Source: Cupriavidus pinatubonensis
GTDB lineage: Bacteria > Pseudomonadota > Gammaproteobacteria > Burkholderiales > Burkholderiaceae
Assembly (NCBI RefSeq): GCF_019602855.1
Contig: NZ_CP080767.1
Coordinates: 2,418,001 to 2,482,000, forward strand
Length of the DNA stretch: 64,000 nt
Direction: 5' to 3'
Shown: positions 39,328 to 48,918 of the stretch, one piece after another
Position numbering within the stretch: position 1 is the stretch's first letter
Layout: every line of letters begins with the position of its first letter
Notes under the pieces: model-generated
Database searches by the model: none
Seen by the model: the letters and a program-made list of their open reading frames with translations, nothing else
Told to the model about the DNA's origin: nothing
Made by a program: the position numbers and the translations under genes

Positions 39328-39654
39328 ATGAGTGAACAAATCAAGTATGTGAGCGACGCCTCGTTCGATGCCGACGTCCTCCAGTCCGACAAGCCGGTCC
39401 TGCTCGACTTCTGGGCGGAATGGTGCGGCCCGTGCAAGATGATCGCCCCGATCCTGGACGAAGTGGCCAAGGACTATGGCGACAAGCTGCAGATCGCCAA
39501 GATCAACGTCGATGAGAACCAGCAAGTGCCGGCCAAGTTTGGCATCCGCGGCATCCCGACGCTGATCCTGTTCAAGAACGGCGCGGTGGCGGCCCAGAAG
39601 GTCGGCGCACTGTCCAAGTCGCAACTGACGGCGTTCCTCGACGGCAACCTGTAA
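39328..39654 (+). CDS. trxA: Thioredoxin 1
   Basis: General cytoplasmic disulfide reductase, 108 residues. The active site WCGPCKM and the cis-proline loop ([11 protein letters not shown]) are intact. AGG lies about 10 nt before the ATG. It is followed about 190 nt later by rho, the usual trxA-rho order in many proteobacteria; a separate promoter-like element precedes rho. Confidence 0.98.
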   Translation: MSEQIKYVSDASFDADVLQSDKPVLLDFWAEWCGPCKMIAPILDEVAKDYGDKLQIAKINVDENQQVPAKFGIRGIPTLILFKNGAVAAQKVGALSKSQLTAFLDGNL

Positions 39655-39748
39655 GCGATTGCCTGCCGGAGCCCTGACGACGCGGGCTCCGGGTTTCCCA
39701 CGATCCGATGTGCGTGCGCCACGTCCTGGCGCGCCGGTCGGATTGTGC

Positions 39749-39754
39749 TAAGAT
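39749..39754 (+). promoter_or_regulatory. Likely -10 element of rho
   Basis: TAAGAT preceded by TGC, giving an extended -10, about 87 nt upstream of the rho ATG at 39842. It predicts a leader of about 80 nt, rich in pyrimidines (TTTCTTCCCCCTTCCCTC), which could bind Rho and support the autoregulation known for rho in E. coli. The regulatory link is inference. Confidence 0.45.
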
Positions 39755-39841
39755 GCCACCAACAACTTCCCCGAGCGTTCGCTCATTTCTTCCCCCTTCC
39801 CTCTAGGTCTCGCCCGTCCGGGCCTTCTGTACCCTTTGTCT

Positions 39842-41104
<1,263 letters not shown>

Positions 41105-41130
41105 GCCTCGGCATCTTCGCCCTGCGAACA

Positions 41131-41163
41131 AAAGGCGTGCCGCGGCACGCCTTTTTGTTTTTT
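41131..41163 (+). terminator. Intrinsic terminator after rho
   Basis: A perfect 10-bp stem (AAAGGCGTGC / GCACGCCTTT), 4-nt loop CGCG, followed by TTGTTTTTTG. It begins 27 nt after the rho stop. Confidence 0.9.
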
Positions 41164-41199
41164 GTCGTGTGGCCCGCGGCAACGTTGCCCCCTAGCACC

Positions 41200-42057
41200 A
41201 TGCTCGGCAAACTGACCCAATTCCTGCGCACCCGCTCGAAAGCCCGCAAGCTGGAGCACTACGCGATTCCCGATGCGCTGTGGGACCACACCGTGTCGGC
41301 ACTGCCGTTCGTCCAGCGCTACCCGGAAGATGATCGGCGTGCGCTGCGTGAACTCGCCACGCTCTTCATCGCCGAAAAGGAATATTCGACCGCGCACGAA
41401 CTGCCGCTGAGCGACGACATGGTCGTCAGTGTCGCCGTGCAGGCATGCGTTCCCATCCTCCGGCTTGGCATCGAGTGGTATCGCGGCTGGCATGGCATCG
41501 TGCTGTACCCGGGCGAATTCATCATCCGGCGTACGGTGGAAGACGAGATCGGTCTCGTGCATGGCATCGTCGAAGAGGCGAGCGGCGAAGCCTGGGAACA
41601 CGGCCCGGTCATCCTGTCCTGGCCCGACGTCGAATCCCCAGGCGGGGGGCTCGATACCGAGCACGACGTTCCCGCAGACACGTACAACGTTGTCATCCAT
41701 GAATTCGCCCACAAGCTCGACATGCTCGACGGCGAGCCGGACGGCGTGCCGCCGTTCTCGCGGGTGTTGCACCCTGGCGTCGATGCCGAAGCGTGGGCCG
41801 AGACATTCCTGACTGAATACGACCGTTTCGCGGAGACCTGGGACCGGCATCCGGTCGAAGCCTGGGAACACCCCGAGCGCTTGCCCGCCGCCTTGCGGCT
41901 GATCGACCCGTACGGCTGCGAGGCACCGAGCGAGTTCTTTGCAGTGACGGCCGAAGCATTTTTTGTCGAGCCCGTGGGCCTGAAGCGCCACTGGCCGGTG
42001 GTGTACCAATGCCTCGCAACGTTCTTCCGGCAGGACCCGGCTGGAACTTCCGCATAG
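41200..42057 (+). CDS. mtfA: MtfA-like zinc-dependent peptidase
   Basis: Cytoplasmic M90-family zinc metallopeptidase; in E. coli MtfA binds the repressor Mlc and so affects glucose PTS genes. The 285-residue protein has the HEXXH site at 167-171 (IHEFAHKLDM) and downstream FFAVTAEAFF, which should supply the third ligand. The open frame reaches 41137, but that start lies inside the rho terminator; the ATG at 41200 gives the usual MLGKLTQFLR-like start. Mlc/PTS may be absent here, so the target of the peptidase is not known. Confidence 0.9.
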   Translation: MLGKLTQFLRTRSKARKLEHYAIPDALWDHTVSALPFVQRYPEDDRRALRELATLFIAEKEYSTAHELPLSDDMVVSVAVQACVPILRLGIEWYRGWHGIVLYPGEFIIRRTVEDEIGLVHGIVEEASGEAWEHGPVILSWPDVESPGGGLDTEHDVPADTYNVVIHEFAHKLDMLDGEPDGVPPFSRVLHPGVDAEAWAETFLTEYDRFAETWDRHPVEAWEHPERLPAALRLIDPYGCEAPSEFFAVTAEAFFVEPVGLKRHWPVVYQCLATFFRQDPAGTSA

Positions 42058-42231
42058 CCAGCGCCGACGAGCAGGAGACGGTCGGCCGCGAATTGTGGTT
42101 GCGCTTCCCCAAGCCATTGTTTTTCTGCCATAATTCCGGTTTGCCCGTAATCGGCAAGTGGTTCGTTGGCCGCCGCGGCATTGTGCCGGCAGCGCGCAGC
42201 GGACTGGCTACCCAACCAGTAAGGAATCACC

Positions 42232-42492
42232 ATGAAAGAAGGCATCCACCCGAATTACCGCGAAGTCGTGTTCCAGGACATGTCCTGCGACTTCAGCTTC
42301 ATTACGCGTTCGACCATCCAGACCAAAGACACGATCGTGAAGGACGGCAAGGAATACCCGCTGGCCAAGATCGAAGTCTCGTCGGAATCGCACCCGTTCT
42401 ACACCGGCACCCAGAAGATCATGGACACGGCCGGCCGCGTCGAGAAGTTCCGCCAGAAGTTCGGCAGCAAGCTGGGCAAGGTTGCGAAGTAA
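42232..42492 (+). CDS. rpmE2: 50S ribosomal protein L31, type B
   Basis: Ribosomal protein of 86 residues. It starts [16 protein letters not shown] and has [12 protein letters not shown], with no CxxC pair, so it is the zinc-free type B form. Such forms replace the zinc-binding type A protein under zinc starvation in species that have both. No Zur site was identified in the 170 nt upstream. A strong terminator follows, so it is monocistronic. Confidence 0.97.
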   Translation: MKEGIHPNYREVVFQDMSCDFSFITRSTIQTKDTIVKDGKEYPLAKIEVSSESHPFYTGTQKIMDTAGRVEKFRQKFGSKLGKVAK

Positions 42493-42559
42493 TCGCTCCG
42501 GCGAACTTCCGTTTGCGTGGTGCCTGGGGACGGATGTTCCGGTACCGTGCAAACCCGCA

Positions 42560-42592
42560 AAAGAGGCAGCCGCGGCTGCCTCTTTGCATTTT
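42560..42592 (+). terminator. Intrinsic terminator after rpmE2
   Basis: An 11-bp stem (AAAGAGGCAGC / GCTGCCTCTTT) with loop CGCG, followed by GCATTTTT. It lies about 70 nt after the rpmE2 stop. Confidence 0.88.
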
Positions 42593-42669
42593 TACCCTCT
42601 GTCATGACAATAGCGCCGCCGTTTCGCTTGCGGCAGCGGCTCGCGCCGCATTGCTGACCCGACCCGCCG

Positions 42670-44451
42670 ATGCGTGAAGCCAAGACTTCCCCCGTCCAGT
42701 TGACTGCCGCCGCAACCGGTGCGCTGCCCCGCGTCCTGCTGCTGGCCATCTGTCTCATCTACGGGCTGACCGGCCTGTTCGACCGCGACCCATGGAAGAA
42801 CGAGGATGCGGCCGGGTTCGGCGTGATGTGGCAGCTTGCAACGGGCGGCGTGCATGACTGGCTGATGCCGAACATCGCCGGGCGCCCGTTCACCGAAGAC
42901 GGGCCGCTGGTGTTCTGGATCGGTGCCGCAATGATCCGCTTGTTCGGCGGCTGGCTCGGCGCCCCCGATGCGTCGCGCCTGGCCACGGCGCTGTGCTTCT
43001 TCGCCACCTGCGCCTTTATCTGGTACACGACTTACCTGCTCGGACGCCGCGACGAGGTCCAGCCCTTTGCTTATGCCTTCGGCGGACAACCGAGCGCGCG
43101 CGACTATGGCCGCACGCTCGCCGACGGTGCGCTGCTCGTGTTCCTGGCCTGTGTCGGCCTGGCTGTCCGCGGCCATGAAACGACCGCCCAGGTCGGCCAG
43201 GTCGCGCTGATCGCGATGATCCTGTACGCGCTGGTCCGCAGCCTGGACAAGCCCGTGCAGGGCAGCCTGTTGTTCGGCATTGGCCTCGGGGCCCTGACGC
43301 TCGCCAGCGGCCCCATCCTGCCGCTGGCCTTGCTGCTTGCGGGCGCGGTCTGCGCGGCGATCTGCGCTCAGCTCTCCTGGCGGCGCCTGGCCGCGATTGG
43401 CCTGCCCATGGCGCTCGTGATCGTCGCGGCGTGGTTAGCGGCTGCCTATTTCAGCGTGGCAGACCGGACTGAAGCGGTGAGCTACATCCGCGAGTGGGCA
43501 CGCTATGACCGCCGCAGCTACGGCGCGCCGAACATGCAGACCTTCGGCTTCAACATGCGCAACTTGTTCCTGTATGCGTGGCCGGTCTGGCCGATCGCAG
43601 GCTGGGCCTGGGTTGCCTGGGCCGGCATGCGCCGCGCCCCGCATGTGGCGCTGCCGCTCGCACTGTTGTTGCCGACACTGGTGTTGCTGTTCCTGCAGAC
43701 CAACGCCAGCGACGTGCAATTCATCCTGCTGCTGCCGCCGATGGCGATTCTCGGTGCCTTTGCGCTGCCGACGCTCGCGCGCGGCGTGATCAACGCGATC
43801 GACTGGTTCGCCCTGCTGTTCTTCACCATCTTCGGCGGCACGGTGTGGTTCCTGTGGATCGCCAAGACGACAGGATGGCCGCCGCGCATCGCCCGCAACG
43901 TGTTCCGGCAGTTGCCCGGCTTCCAGCACCACTTCACGCTTTCCGCGGTCATCTTCGCGCTGCTCGCGACGGTGGCGTGGGTGCTGGTGGTACGCTGGCG
44001 CCTGTCGCGCGCGCCCAAGCAGATCTGGCGCCCCGTCGTGATTTCCGCAGCCGGCACCACGCTGATGTGGGTCATGGCCATGACGCTGTGGCTGCCGTCG
44101 ATCAATTACGGCAAGACTTACCGTGATGTCGTCGAAGCCGCGTCCATGGCGCTGCCGTCGACCTATGAATGCGTGCAGCCGATCCGCATGGGCAATGCGC
44201 AGCTCGCTTCGTTCGCCTACTTTGGACATTTCCGCTTCGGTGGCCCCGAGGATGGCTGCGACATCCTGCTGCGGCACGACAGCGCCGATTACGGCGAGCC
44301 GAGCAAGATCTCGCATTTCGAATGGCGGCTGATCTGGGAAGGCCGTCGCCCGGCCGACCGTGACGAACGTTTCCGGATGTATCGCCTGGTCGATACTTCG
44401 CACGCCACGCACACACGCCCTGAACTGCCGCGGCGCCGTCTGCCCCAGTAA
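42670..44451 (+). CDS. ArnT/PMT-like membrane glycosyltransferase
   Basis: Integral membrane GT-C fold protein of 593 residues with about 12 hydrophobic helices. The first periplasmic loop has the acidic motif of GT83-type enzymes (FDRDPWKNEDAAGFG), and the second has FTEDGPLVFW. These use undecaprenyl-phosphate sugars; ArnT adds aminoarabinose to lipid A. The C-terminal periplasmic part (about 490-590) is soluble. No arn genes are adjacent, so the donor and acceptor are unknown. A MATE exporter starts 90 nt downstream. Confidence 0.85.
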   Translation: MREAKTSPVQLTAAATGALPRVLLLAICLIYGLTGLFDRDPWKNEDAAGFGVMWQLATGGVHDWLMPNIAGRPFTEDGPLVFWIGAAMIRLFGGWLGAPDASRLATALCFFATCAFIWYTTYLLGRRDEVQPFAYAFGGQPSARDYGRTLADGALLVFLACVGLAVRGHETTAQVGQVALIAMILYALVRSLDKPVQGSLLFGIGLGALTLASGPILPLALLLAGAVCAAICAQLSWRRLAAIGLPMALVIVAAWLAAAYFSVADRTEAVSYIREWARYDRRSYGAPNMQTFGFNMRNLFLYAWPVWPIAGWAWVAWAGMRRAPHVALPLALLLPTLVLLFLQTNASDVQFILLLPPMAILGAFALPTLARGVINAIDWFALLFFTIFGGTVWFLWIAKTTGWPPRIARNVFRQLPGFQHHFTLSAVIFALLATVAWVLVVRWRLSRAPKQIWRPVVISAAGTTLMWVMAMTLWLPSINYGKTYRDVVEAASMALPSTYECVQPIRMGNAQLASFAYFGHFRFGGPEDGCDILLRHDSADYGEPSKISHFEWRLIWEGRRPADRDERFRMYRLVDTSHATHTRPELPRRRLPQ

Positions 44452-44541
44452 CCCTGAACCCTCCTGTCGGCGGCATGGCTGGCGGCCGCGCCGCCGCTGC
44501 CGGCTGACCTATGCGCTCTCTCGCGCTCGTATGAATCCGGC

Positions 44542-45894
44542 ATGAACCTGCTCCACGATCTGCGGCGCATCGCCCATCTTGCCGCACCAGTTTTGGTTGG
44601 CCAGCTAGCCGTTATAGCGTTCGGCGTCATGGACACGGTCATGGCCGGTCGCGCGTCGGCCAGCGACCTCGCAGCGGTCGGCCTCGGCGGCTCGATCTAT
44701 ATCACCGTCTACATCAGCCTGATGGGCGTCCTGCAGGCGCTAGCGCCGATTGCCGGCCAGCTATATGGCGCGGGACGCAGCGACGAGATCGGCAGCGAAG
44801 TCCGGCAAGCCGCGTGGCTCGGGTTGGCGCTATCCGTCCCTGGCGTCCTGCTGCTCGCCTTCCCGGAACCGCTGCTTGCCTTCGCCAAGGCGCCACCGGA
44901 ATTGGTCGGCAAGGCGAGCCAGTATCTGCATATCGGCGCGTTCGGCCTGCCCGCCGCGCTGGGCTTTCGCATCTATTCGGCGCTCAACAATGCGCTGTCG
45001 CGCCCGGTCATGGTGACAATGCTGCAGATCGTCGGCCTGGCCCTGAAGGTGCCGCTCAATGCGTGGTTTATCAACGGTGGCTTCGGCGTGCCGGCCATGG
45101 GCGGCCCCGGCTGCGCGCTCGCTTCGACACTGATCAGCTGGACCTGGTGCATCGCGGGGCTACTGATCCTGCGCTACAGCGCGGTCTATCGGTCCCTGAA
45201 GATTTTCTCGGCCTGGAGCTGGCCCGTGGCCACACAGTTGCGGGCACTGTTGCGGCTGGGCGTGCCGATGGGGCTGACTTACCTGATCGAGATCACATCG
45301 TTCACGCTGATGTCCATTTTCATCACGCGCATGGGCACCGTCATGCTTGCCGGACACCAGATCATCGCCAACCTGGGTGCCGTGGCCTACATGCTGCCAC
45401 TTTCGCTGGCCATCGCCACCTCGACGCTGGTTGCCCAGTCGATTGGCGCGCGCGACATGGCTGGCGCCAGCCGCCTCGCGTGGCGCGGCATCTGCCTGGC
45501 AGCAGCCTTGGCCATGTTGACCGGCTGCCTGCTATGGCTGCTGAGGGAGACTGTGCTGCACGCTTATACGAAGGATGGTGCTGTCGTGGCCGCGGCACTG
45601 CCACTGGTGCTGTTTATCGCCTTCTATCAGGCTTTTGATGCCGTCCAGGTCATGACAGCCTTTATCCTGCGCGCCTACAAAATTGCGCTGATTCCGACGC
45701 TGATTTACGCCGGTTCGTTGTGGGGCATCGGAATTGGTGGGGGGTATGTGCTGGGATTCGGGCTGATCGATACCCTGCCCCCGTTCACGCGCGGCGCCTC
45801 CGGCTTCTGGATCGCCAACAGCGCGAGCCTGGCAGTGGCCGGCTTTTTCCTGGTTCGGTATTTCATGCGTATCAGTGCAGCGGAACGGCACTGA
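44542..45894 (+). CDS. MATE-family multidrug efflux protein (NorM-like)
   Basis: Cation-coupled drug or toxin exporter of 450 residues with twelve hydrophobic segments in two homologous halves. The N-terminal half opens with LAAPVLVGQLAVIAFGVMDTVMAGR, a MATE hallmark; the second half repeats the pattern near LLRLGVPMGLTYLIEITSFT. It follows the ArnT-like gene in the same direction by 90 nt and may be co-transcribed. The hairpin at 45997-46026 would end its transcripts as well as those of the tRNAs reading the other way. Substrate unknown. Confidence 0.93.
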   Translation: MNLLHDLRRIAHLAAPVLVGQLAVIAFGVMDTVMAGRASASDLAAVGLGGSIYITVYISLMGVLQALAPIAGQLYGAGRSDEIGSEVRQAAWLGLALSVPGVLLLAFPEPLLAFAKAPPELVGKASQYLHIGAFGLPAALGFRIYSALNNALSRPVMVTMLQIVGLALKVPLNAWFINGGFGVPAMGGPGCALASTLISWTWCIAGLLILRYSAVYRSLKIFSAWSWPVATQLRALLRLGVPMGLTYLIEITSFTLMSIFITRMGTVMLAGHQIIANLGAVAYMLPLSLAIATSTLVAQSIGARDMAGASRLAWRGICLAAALAMLTGCLLWLLRETVLHAYTKDGAVVAAALPLVLFIAFYQAFDAVQVMTAFILRAYKIALIPTLIYAGSLWGIGIGGGYVLGFGLIDTLPPFTRGASGFWIANSASLAVAGFFLVRYFMRISAAERH

Positions 45895-45990
45895 GCATTA
45901 TTGGGCGGGTATTGGCTCTCTGCCCGGATGGAGAGTGAATGGCCCGCGCTATTGGCACTGATCCGGTATTTGATATTGAGCCAAGTACAA

Positions 45991-46026
45991 AAGAAAAAAC
46001 CCACATGGCATTAACCATGTGGGTTT
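45991..46026 (-). terminator. Terminator of tRNA operon copy 1 (bidirectional)
   Basis: A 12-bp stem (AAACCCACATGG / CCATGTGGGTTT) with a 6-nt loop. On the minus strand it begins 5 nt after the tRNA-Asp CCA end and is followed by a T-rich tract. On the plus strand TAGTTTT follows, so it can also serve the MATE gene. Confidence 0.88.
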
Positions 46027-46031
46027 AGTTT

Positions 46032-46108
46032 TGGCGGAGTGGACGGGACTCGAACCCGCGACCCCCGGCGTGACAGGCCGGTATTCTAACCGACTGAACT
46101 ACCACTCC
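46032..46108 (-). tRNA. tRNA-Asp (GTC), copy 1
   Basis: A 77-nt gene including the encoded CCA. The acceptor stem is GGAGTGG / CCACTCC, the anticodon loop reads CTGTCAC with anticodon GTC, and the T arm contains GGTTCGAGTCC. Last gene of the Ala-Glu-Asp triad. Confidence 0.97.
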
Positions 46109-46176
46109 TTAGTCGGCTGCTACCTCGAGCTTCGCTCGACGCAGCATATTCAGGCATTTGATTACGCCCGATGTTA

Positions 46177-46252
46177 TGGCGTCCCCTAGGGGATTCGAAC
46201 CCCTGTACTCACCGTGAAAGGGTGATGTCCTAGGCCTCTAGACGAAGGGGAC
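46177..46252 (-). tRNA. tRNA-Glu (TTC), copy 1
   Basis: A 76-nt gene with encoded CCA. The acceptor stem is GTCCCCT / AGGGGAC, the anticodon loop contains TTC (CTTTCAC), and the T loop is GGTTCGAATCC. Middle gene of the triad; its charging enzyme gltX lies about 1 kb away. Confidence 0.97.
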
Positions 46253-46361
46253 AGAAACTTGTCTCTCAACACGTTCCGTCTCGCGCTGATTAGTCCGGTA
46301 TTCTAACAAACTTCTCTGCGCTTTGGAAGCATCTTTTTTTACTGCGATGCTTCCTGAATTC

Positions 46362-46437
<76 letters not shown>

Positions 46438-46509
46438 GTATTACGGCATTTACTTCGCTACTGCATTTCACCGTCTTCGGTATTAACACCGCGTTCAGCG
46501 AATAAAAGG

Positions 46510-46538
46510 ATTATATACAGCTTCGATATAAACCGCAA
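46510..46538 (-). promoter_or_regulatory. Promoter of tRNA operon copy 1
   Basis: Read on the minus strand: -35 TTGCGG (46533-46538), 17-nt spacer, -10 TATAAT (46510-46515). The predicted start near 46503 leaves a leader of about 65 nt before tRNA-Ala. Confidence 0.8.
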
Positions 46539-46584
46539 CAGTTATTTGCCATTACGGTGATTATCAGATAATCCTCTCACTTAT

Positions 46585-46620
46585 AAGAAAAAACCCACAT
46601 GGCATTAACCATGTGGGTTT
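46585..46620 (-). terminator. Terminator of tRNA operon copy 2
   Basis: Same hairpin as at 45997-46026 (12-bp stem, T-rich tract on the minus strand), directly after the second tRNA-Asp gene. It separates the two tRNA transcription units. Confidence 0.88.
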
Positions 46621-46625
46621 AGTTT

Positions 46626-46702
46626 TGGCGGAGTGGACGGGACTCGAACCCGCGACCCCCGGCGTGACAGGCCGGTATTCTAACCGACTGAACTACCACT
46701 CC
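46626..46702 (-). tRNA. tRNA-Asp (GTC), copy 2
   Basis: Identical by eye to the gene at 46032-46108: 77 nt, anticodon GTC, CCA encoded. Last gene of triad 2. Confidence 0.97.
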
Positions 46703-46770
46703 TTAGTCGGCTGCTACCTCGAGCTTCGCTCGACGCAGCATATTCAGGCATTTGATTACGCCCGTTGTTA

Positions 46771-46846
46771 TGGCGTCCCCTAGGGGATTCGAACCCCTGT
46801 ACTCACCGTGAAAGGGTGATGTCCTAGGCCTCTAGACGAAGGGGAC
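46771..46846 (-). tRNA. tRNA-Glu (TTC), copy 2
   Basis: Identical by eye to the gene at 46177-46252: 76 nt, anticodon TTC, CCA encoded. Middle gene of triad 2. Confidence 0.97.
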
Positions 46847-46910
46847 AGAAACTTGTCTTTCGACTTGTTCCGTCTGGGAACATCCAAACTGCAGATAATC
46901 CCGAAAATCT

Positions 46911-46986
<76 letters not shown>

Positions 46987-47060
46987 ATGGTACTGCCATT
47001 TACTACTTTCTGCTCATTCGCCTGAGTCGGCATTAATCCACCGTTTCAAGCGAAGCCGAG

Positions 47061-47088
47061 ATTATATATCAACCTCGATTTTTTGCAA
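47061..47088 (-). promoter_or_regulatory. Promoter of tRNA operon copy 2
   Basis: Read on the minus strand: -35 TTGCAA (47083-47088), 16-nt spacer, -10 TATAAT (47061-47066). The start near 47054 gives a leader of about 68 nt before tRNA-Ala, much like copy 1. Confidence 0.78.
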
Positions 47089-47255
47089 GCACCCAATCTG
47101 TCTTTTTCTTGCCTGCTTTTCGCAGTTTTCAGCCTCACGACGCAAGATCTTTTCCAGACCGCCCGCTTGATCACTGACCGCGCTGCAGGGAGAACGAGAT
47201 TATGGCGAACTCCGGGCCGGAGCGCAAGCCCCTGCCAGGAGTTTTTCGCAGCTTT

Positions 47256-48662
47256 TTACGCTTCGACGCCCGCGCCGATACGGCGCAGCACAGCTTCCCG
47301 GCCGAACAGCTCGAGCACCGCGTCGATGCTCGGCGTCTGCAACTGGCCAGCGACCAGCAGGCGCACTGGCATGGCCAGCTTGGGCATCTTCAGCCCAAAC
47401 TCCGCAAGCACCGCCTTGAACGTAGCGCTGATGGCTTCGCGCTTCCATTCGGGCAAGGCGCCCAGTTGAGTCGCCAGCGCCTTCAGTGCCGGCTGGATTT
47501 CCGGCGTCAGGTGCTCGGCCTTCAGGGCAGCATCAGCCTGTGGCTCGCCGCGGTAGAACAGCAGCGCCGTCTGCGCAACGTCCTTGAGCGTATTAGCCCG
47601 GTCCTTGACGAGTGCGATCACCCCAACCAGGTCCGCACCCTCCACCTTGCCGCCGAGCGCCTCGATGAATGGACGCGTCAGCTCGGCCAGGCGCGCATTG
47701 TCGCCCACCTTGATGTAGTGGTTGTTCAGCCAGGCCAGCTTTTCCGGGTTGTACTGCGCCGGCGACTTGCCCAGGTGTTCGAGGTCGAACCACTCCACAA
47801 ACTGCTCGCGGCTGAAGATTTCCGCGTCGCCATGCGCCCAGCCCAGGCGGGCCAGGTAGTTCACCACGGCTTCCGGCAGATAGCCTTCATCGCGATAGCC
47901 AGTCACGCTCATGGCGCCATGACGCTTGCTCATCTTCTCGCCGCTCTCGTTGAGCACCGTGGGCAAGTGCGCGTAGACGGGCTGTGTGCCGCCAAGCGCG
48001 CGGATGATATTGATCTGACGCGGCGTATTGTTGACGTGGTCGTCACCACGGATCACGTGCGTGATCTTCATGTCGAGATCGTCGACCACCACGCAGAAGT
48101 TGTAGGTGGGCGTGCCGTCCGGCCGCGCAATGACGAGGTCGTCCAACTCCTCGTTCGAGATCTCGATACGGCCCTTGACCGCGTCGTCCCAGACTACGCT
48201 GCCGTCAAGCGGATTGCGGAAACGCAGCACCGGCTTCACGCCGGCCGGCGGCTGCGGCAAGACCTTGCCCGGCTCGGGGCGCCAGAAACCGTTGTAGCGC
48301 GGCTTTTCGCCGCGCTCGCGCTGGGCTTCGCGCAGCGCGTCCAGTTCTTCCGTGCTCATATAGCACGGGTAGGCCAGGCCGCTGTCGACCATCTGGGCCA
48401 GCACCTCGCGGTAGCGGTCCATGCGCTGCATCTGGTAGAACGGGCCTTCGTCGATATCCAGGCCGAGCCACGCCATGCCTTCGAGGATCACGTCGACGGC
48501 TTCCTGCGAGGAACGCTCGACATCGGTATCTTCGATGCGCAGCACGAAATCGCCCTTCATCCGGCGGGCGAACGCCCACGGATAAAGCGCGGATCGAATA
48601 TTGCCGAGGTGGATAAAGCCGGTCGGGCTCGGCGCGAAACGGGTGCGGACGCGTTGGGTCAT
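47256..48662 (-). CDS. gltX: Glutamyl-tRNA synthetase
   Basis: Class I synthetase charging tRNA-Glu, 468 residues. The HIGH-type motif is in [17 protein letters not shown] and the KMSKS-type motif in [12 protein letters not shown]. The C-terminal anticodon-binding domain starts near residue 330. The zinc-binding cysteines of the E. coli enzyme are not apparent. It lies upstream of the two tRNA triads, which contain its substrate tRNA. The ATG at 48662 has no clear ribosome-binding site, and the bases 19-46 nt upstream form a terminator-like hairpin. Confidence 0.97.
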   Translation of the reverse strand: MTQRVRTRFAPSPTGFIHLGNIRSALYPWAFARRMKGDFVLRIEDTDVERSSQEAVDVILEGMAWLGLDIDEGPFYQMQRMDRYREVLAQMVDSGLAYPCYMSTEELDALREAQRERGEKPRYNGFWRPEPGKVLPQPPAGVKPVLRFRNPLDGSVVWDDAVKGRIEISNEELDDLVIARPDGTPTYNFCVVVDDLDMKITHVIRGDDHVNNTPRQINIIRALGGTQPVYAHLPTVLNESGEKMSKRHGAMSVTGYRDEGYLPEAVVNYLARLGWAHGDAEIFSREQFVEWFDLEHLGKSPAQYNPEKLAWLNNHYIKVGDNARLAELTRPFIEALGGKVEGADLVGVIALVKDRANTLKDVAQTALLFYRGEPQADAALKAEHLTPEIQPALKALATQLGALPEWKREAISATFKAVLAEFGLKMPKLAMPVRLLVAGQLQTPSIDAVLELFGREAVLRRIGAGVEA

Positions 48663-48680
48663 GGCGGTCGGGGAACAAAC

Positions 48681-48708
48681 AAAAAAGCCCGCGCGGACGC
48701 GCGCAGGC
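48681..48708 (-). terminator. Terminator-like hairpin in the gltX leader
   Basis: On the minus strand a 9-bp stem (GCCTGCGCG / CGCGCGGGC, one T-G pair) with loop CGTC is followed at once by TTTTTTGTTTG. It lies between the likely gltX -10 element and the gltX ATG. No minus-strand gene lies upstream for it to terminate, so it may attenuate gltX. Confidence 0.7.
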
Positions 48709-48727
48709 TGGAATATGTCGGTGCTGC

Positions 48728-48736
48728 ATTATAGCA
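48728..48736 (-). promoter_or_regulatory. Extended -10 promoter of gltX
   Basis: On the minus strand the sequence is TGC-TATAAT (hexamer 48728-48733), a perfect extended -10; the -35 region is weak. The predicted start near 48721 gives a leader of about 59 nt that contains the hairpin at 48687-48708. Confidence 0.65.
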
Positions 48737-48918
48737 AGCGAACCCGCTGGCCCACGCCCGCCAGGATGCTCGCCAGCCGACCCGCCACCCTCCCGGACGG
48801 AATCATTTATGCTTCGGGCGGTCACAAGAACGGCCAGTGCAAGAATTCCCCATCACTGAGCCGGCCAAGTCACATTTCCGATTCCGCCTGCCTCTGCTTA
48901 TCCACTGGCACCCGATTC

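Larger units (their letters stand above)
45991..46264. repeat. 274-bp direct repeat, copy 1 (terminator + tRNA-Asp + tRNA-Glu)
   Basis: Matches 46585-46858 at a constant offset of 594 bases, with a single substitution found by eye (A at 46171 against T at 46765, between the tRNA genes). It covers the terminator, tRNA-Asp, the spacer and tRNA-Glu. The tRNA-Ala genes are also identical but at an offset of 549, so the Glu-Ala spacers differ (109 against 64 nt). Confidence 0.93.
46585..46858. repeat. 274-bp direct repeat, copy 2
   Basis: Second copy of the terminator/tRNA-Asp/tRNA-Glu block at 45991-46264, one base different. Beyond 46858 the two copies diverge quickly until the tRNA-Ala genes. 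Confidence 0.93.
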
